A DNA stretch of 5,996 nucleotides from Desulfuromusa sp. (GTDB lineage: Bacteria > Desulfobacterota > Desulfuromonadia > Desulfuromonadales > Geopsychrobacteraceae). Location of the stretch: positions 1 through 5,996 of the forward strand of contig JAUVCS010000065.1 of the NCBI GenBank assembly GCA_030590745.1. Direction: 5' to 3'. The notes beneath the pieces are model-generated. The model was not told the DNA's origin. It was given only the letters and a program-made list of their open reading frames with translations, and did no database searches. Shown here piece after piece: positions 5,850 through 5,996 of the stretch; position 1 is the first letter of the stretch, and the number at the start of each line of letters is the position of its first letter. The translations under genes and the position numbers were made by a program.

Positions 5850-5996
5850 TCAAACCATTGATCGGGAAGCAAGCCGGTAGCGATCTCCAGGGTGAACCAG
5901 TCGTGCATAACTGATCAGTTTATTCTTTGACCAGGTTCTCCGGTTTACCAGCAAACAGGGAGTATCAAGGGAGACTTTGAGTAAATCTTGTTCCAG
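5850..5996 (-). CDS. C-terminus of a GntR/HutC-like transcriptional regulator (UTRA domain), cut by window edge
   Basis: The minus strand reads 48 codons from the window edge at 5996 to a TGA at 5850-5852. The piece PCLLVNRRTWSKN, then ISYARLVHPGDRYRLASR, has the closing pattern of the UTRA ligand-binding domain of GntR-family repressors of the HutC type: hydrophobic strand, R-R-T, then a Y-A-R strand, and P-G-x-R-Y-R-L near the end. The N-terminal winged-helix DNA-binding domain and the rest of the ligand pocket lie beyond the window. The gene is convergent with the Roadblock operon, with 49 bases between the stop codons and no strong hairpin in that gap, so no functional link is implied. 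The specific target (histidine use or other) cannot be told from this fragment. Confidence 0.72.
   Translation of the reverse strand: MEQDLLKVSLDTPCLLVNRRTWSKNKLISYARLVHPGDRYRLASRSMV

Overview
The window looks like chromosomal DNA of a Gram-negative anaerobe, most plausibly a deltaproteobacterium of the Desulfuromonadales/Geobacter type. This is inferred from gene content, not from a marker gene: an AhbD-type radical SAM heme synthase beside hemE, a membrane-bound c-type heme sensor, an OmpA-type peptidoglycan-binding protein and Roadblock/LC7 proteins. No rRNA, tRNA, CRISPR array, insertion sequence or phage gene was seen.

Layout. Positions 1-2784 are read on the minus strand: an exported coiled-coil protein of unknown function (2784-2062), a radical SAM protein best read as AhbD (1947-838), and hemE (789 to beyond the left edge). 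ahbD and hemE are 48 nt apart and probably co-transcribed. A 278-nt, very AT-rich divergent control region (2785-3062) follows. Positions 3063-5800 hold four plus-strand genes with short gaps (15, 26 and 9 nt), almost certainly one operon: a DUF3365/Tll0287-like c-heme sensor with a HAMP domain but no output domain; a TPR-OmpA periplasmic protein; a single-domain Roadblock/LC7 protein; and a second Roadblock-like protein with a helical C-terminal domain. The right edge (5850-5996) carries the C-terminus of a minus-strand GntR/HutC-like regulator, convergent with the operon.

How the genes may work together. HemE makes coproporphyrinogen III; AhbD decarboxylates Fe-coproporphyrin III to heme b. 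The pairing suggests heme synthesis in which AhbD performs the last step on a coproporphyrin made by HemE, rather than starting from siroheme. The plus-strand operon looks like an envelope-to-cytoplasm signalling module: a heme-binding periplasmic sensor, a cell-wall-anchored partner, and two cytoplasmic Roadblock proteins, which in other systems regulate or scaffold small Ras-like GTPases. No GTPase is present in the window. The four-gene combination is the most interesting element here; its function is inference only.
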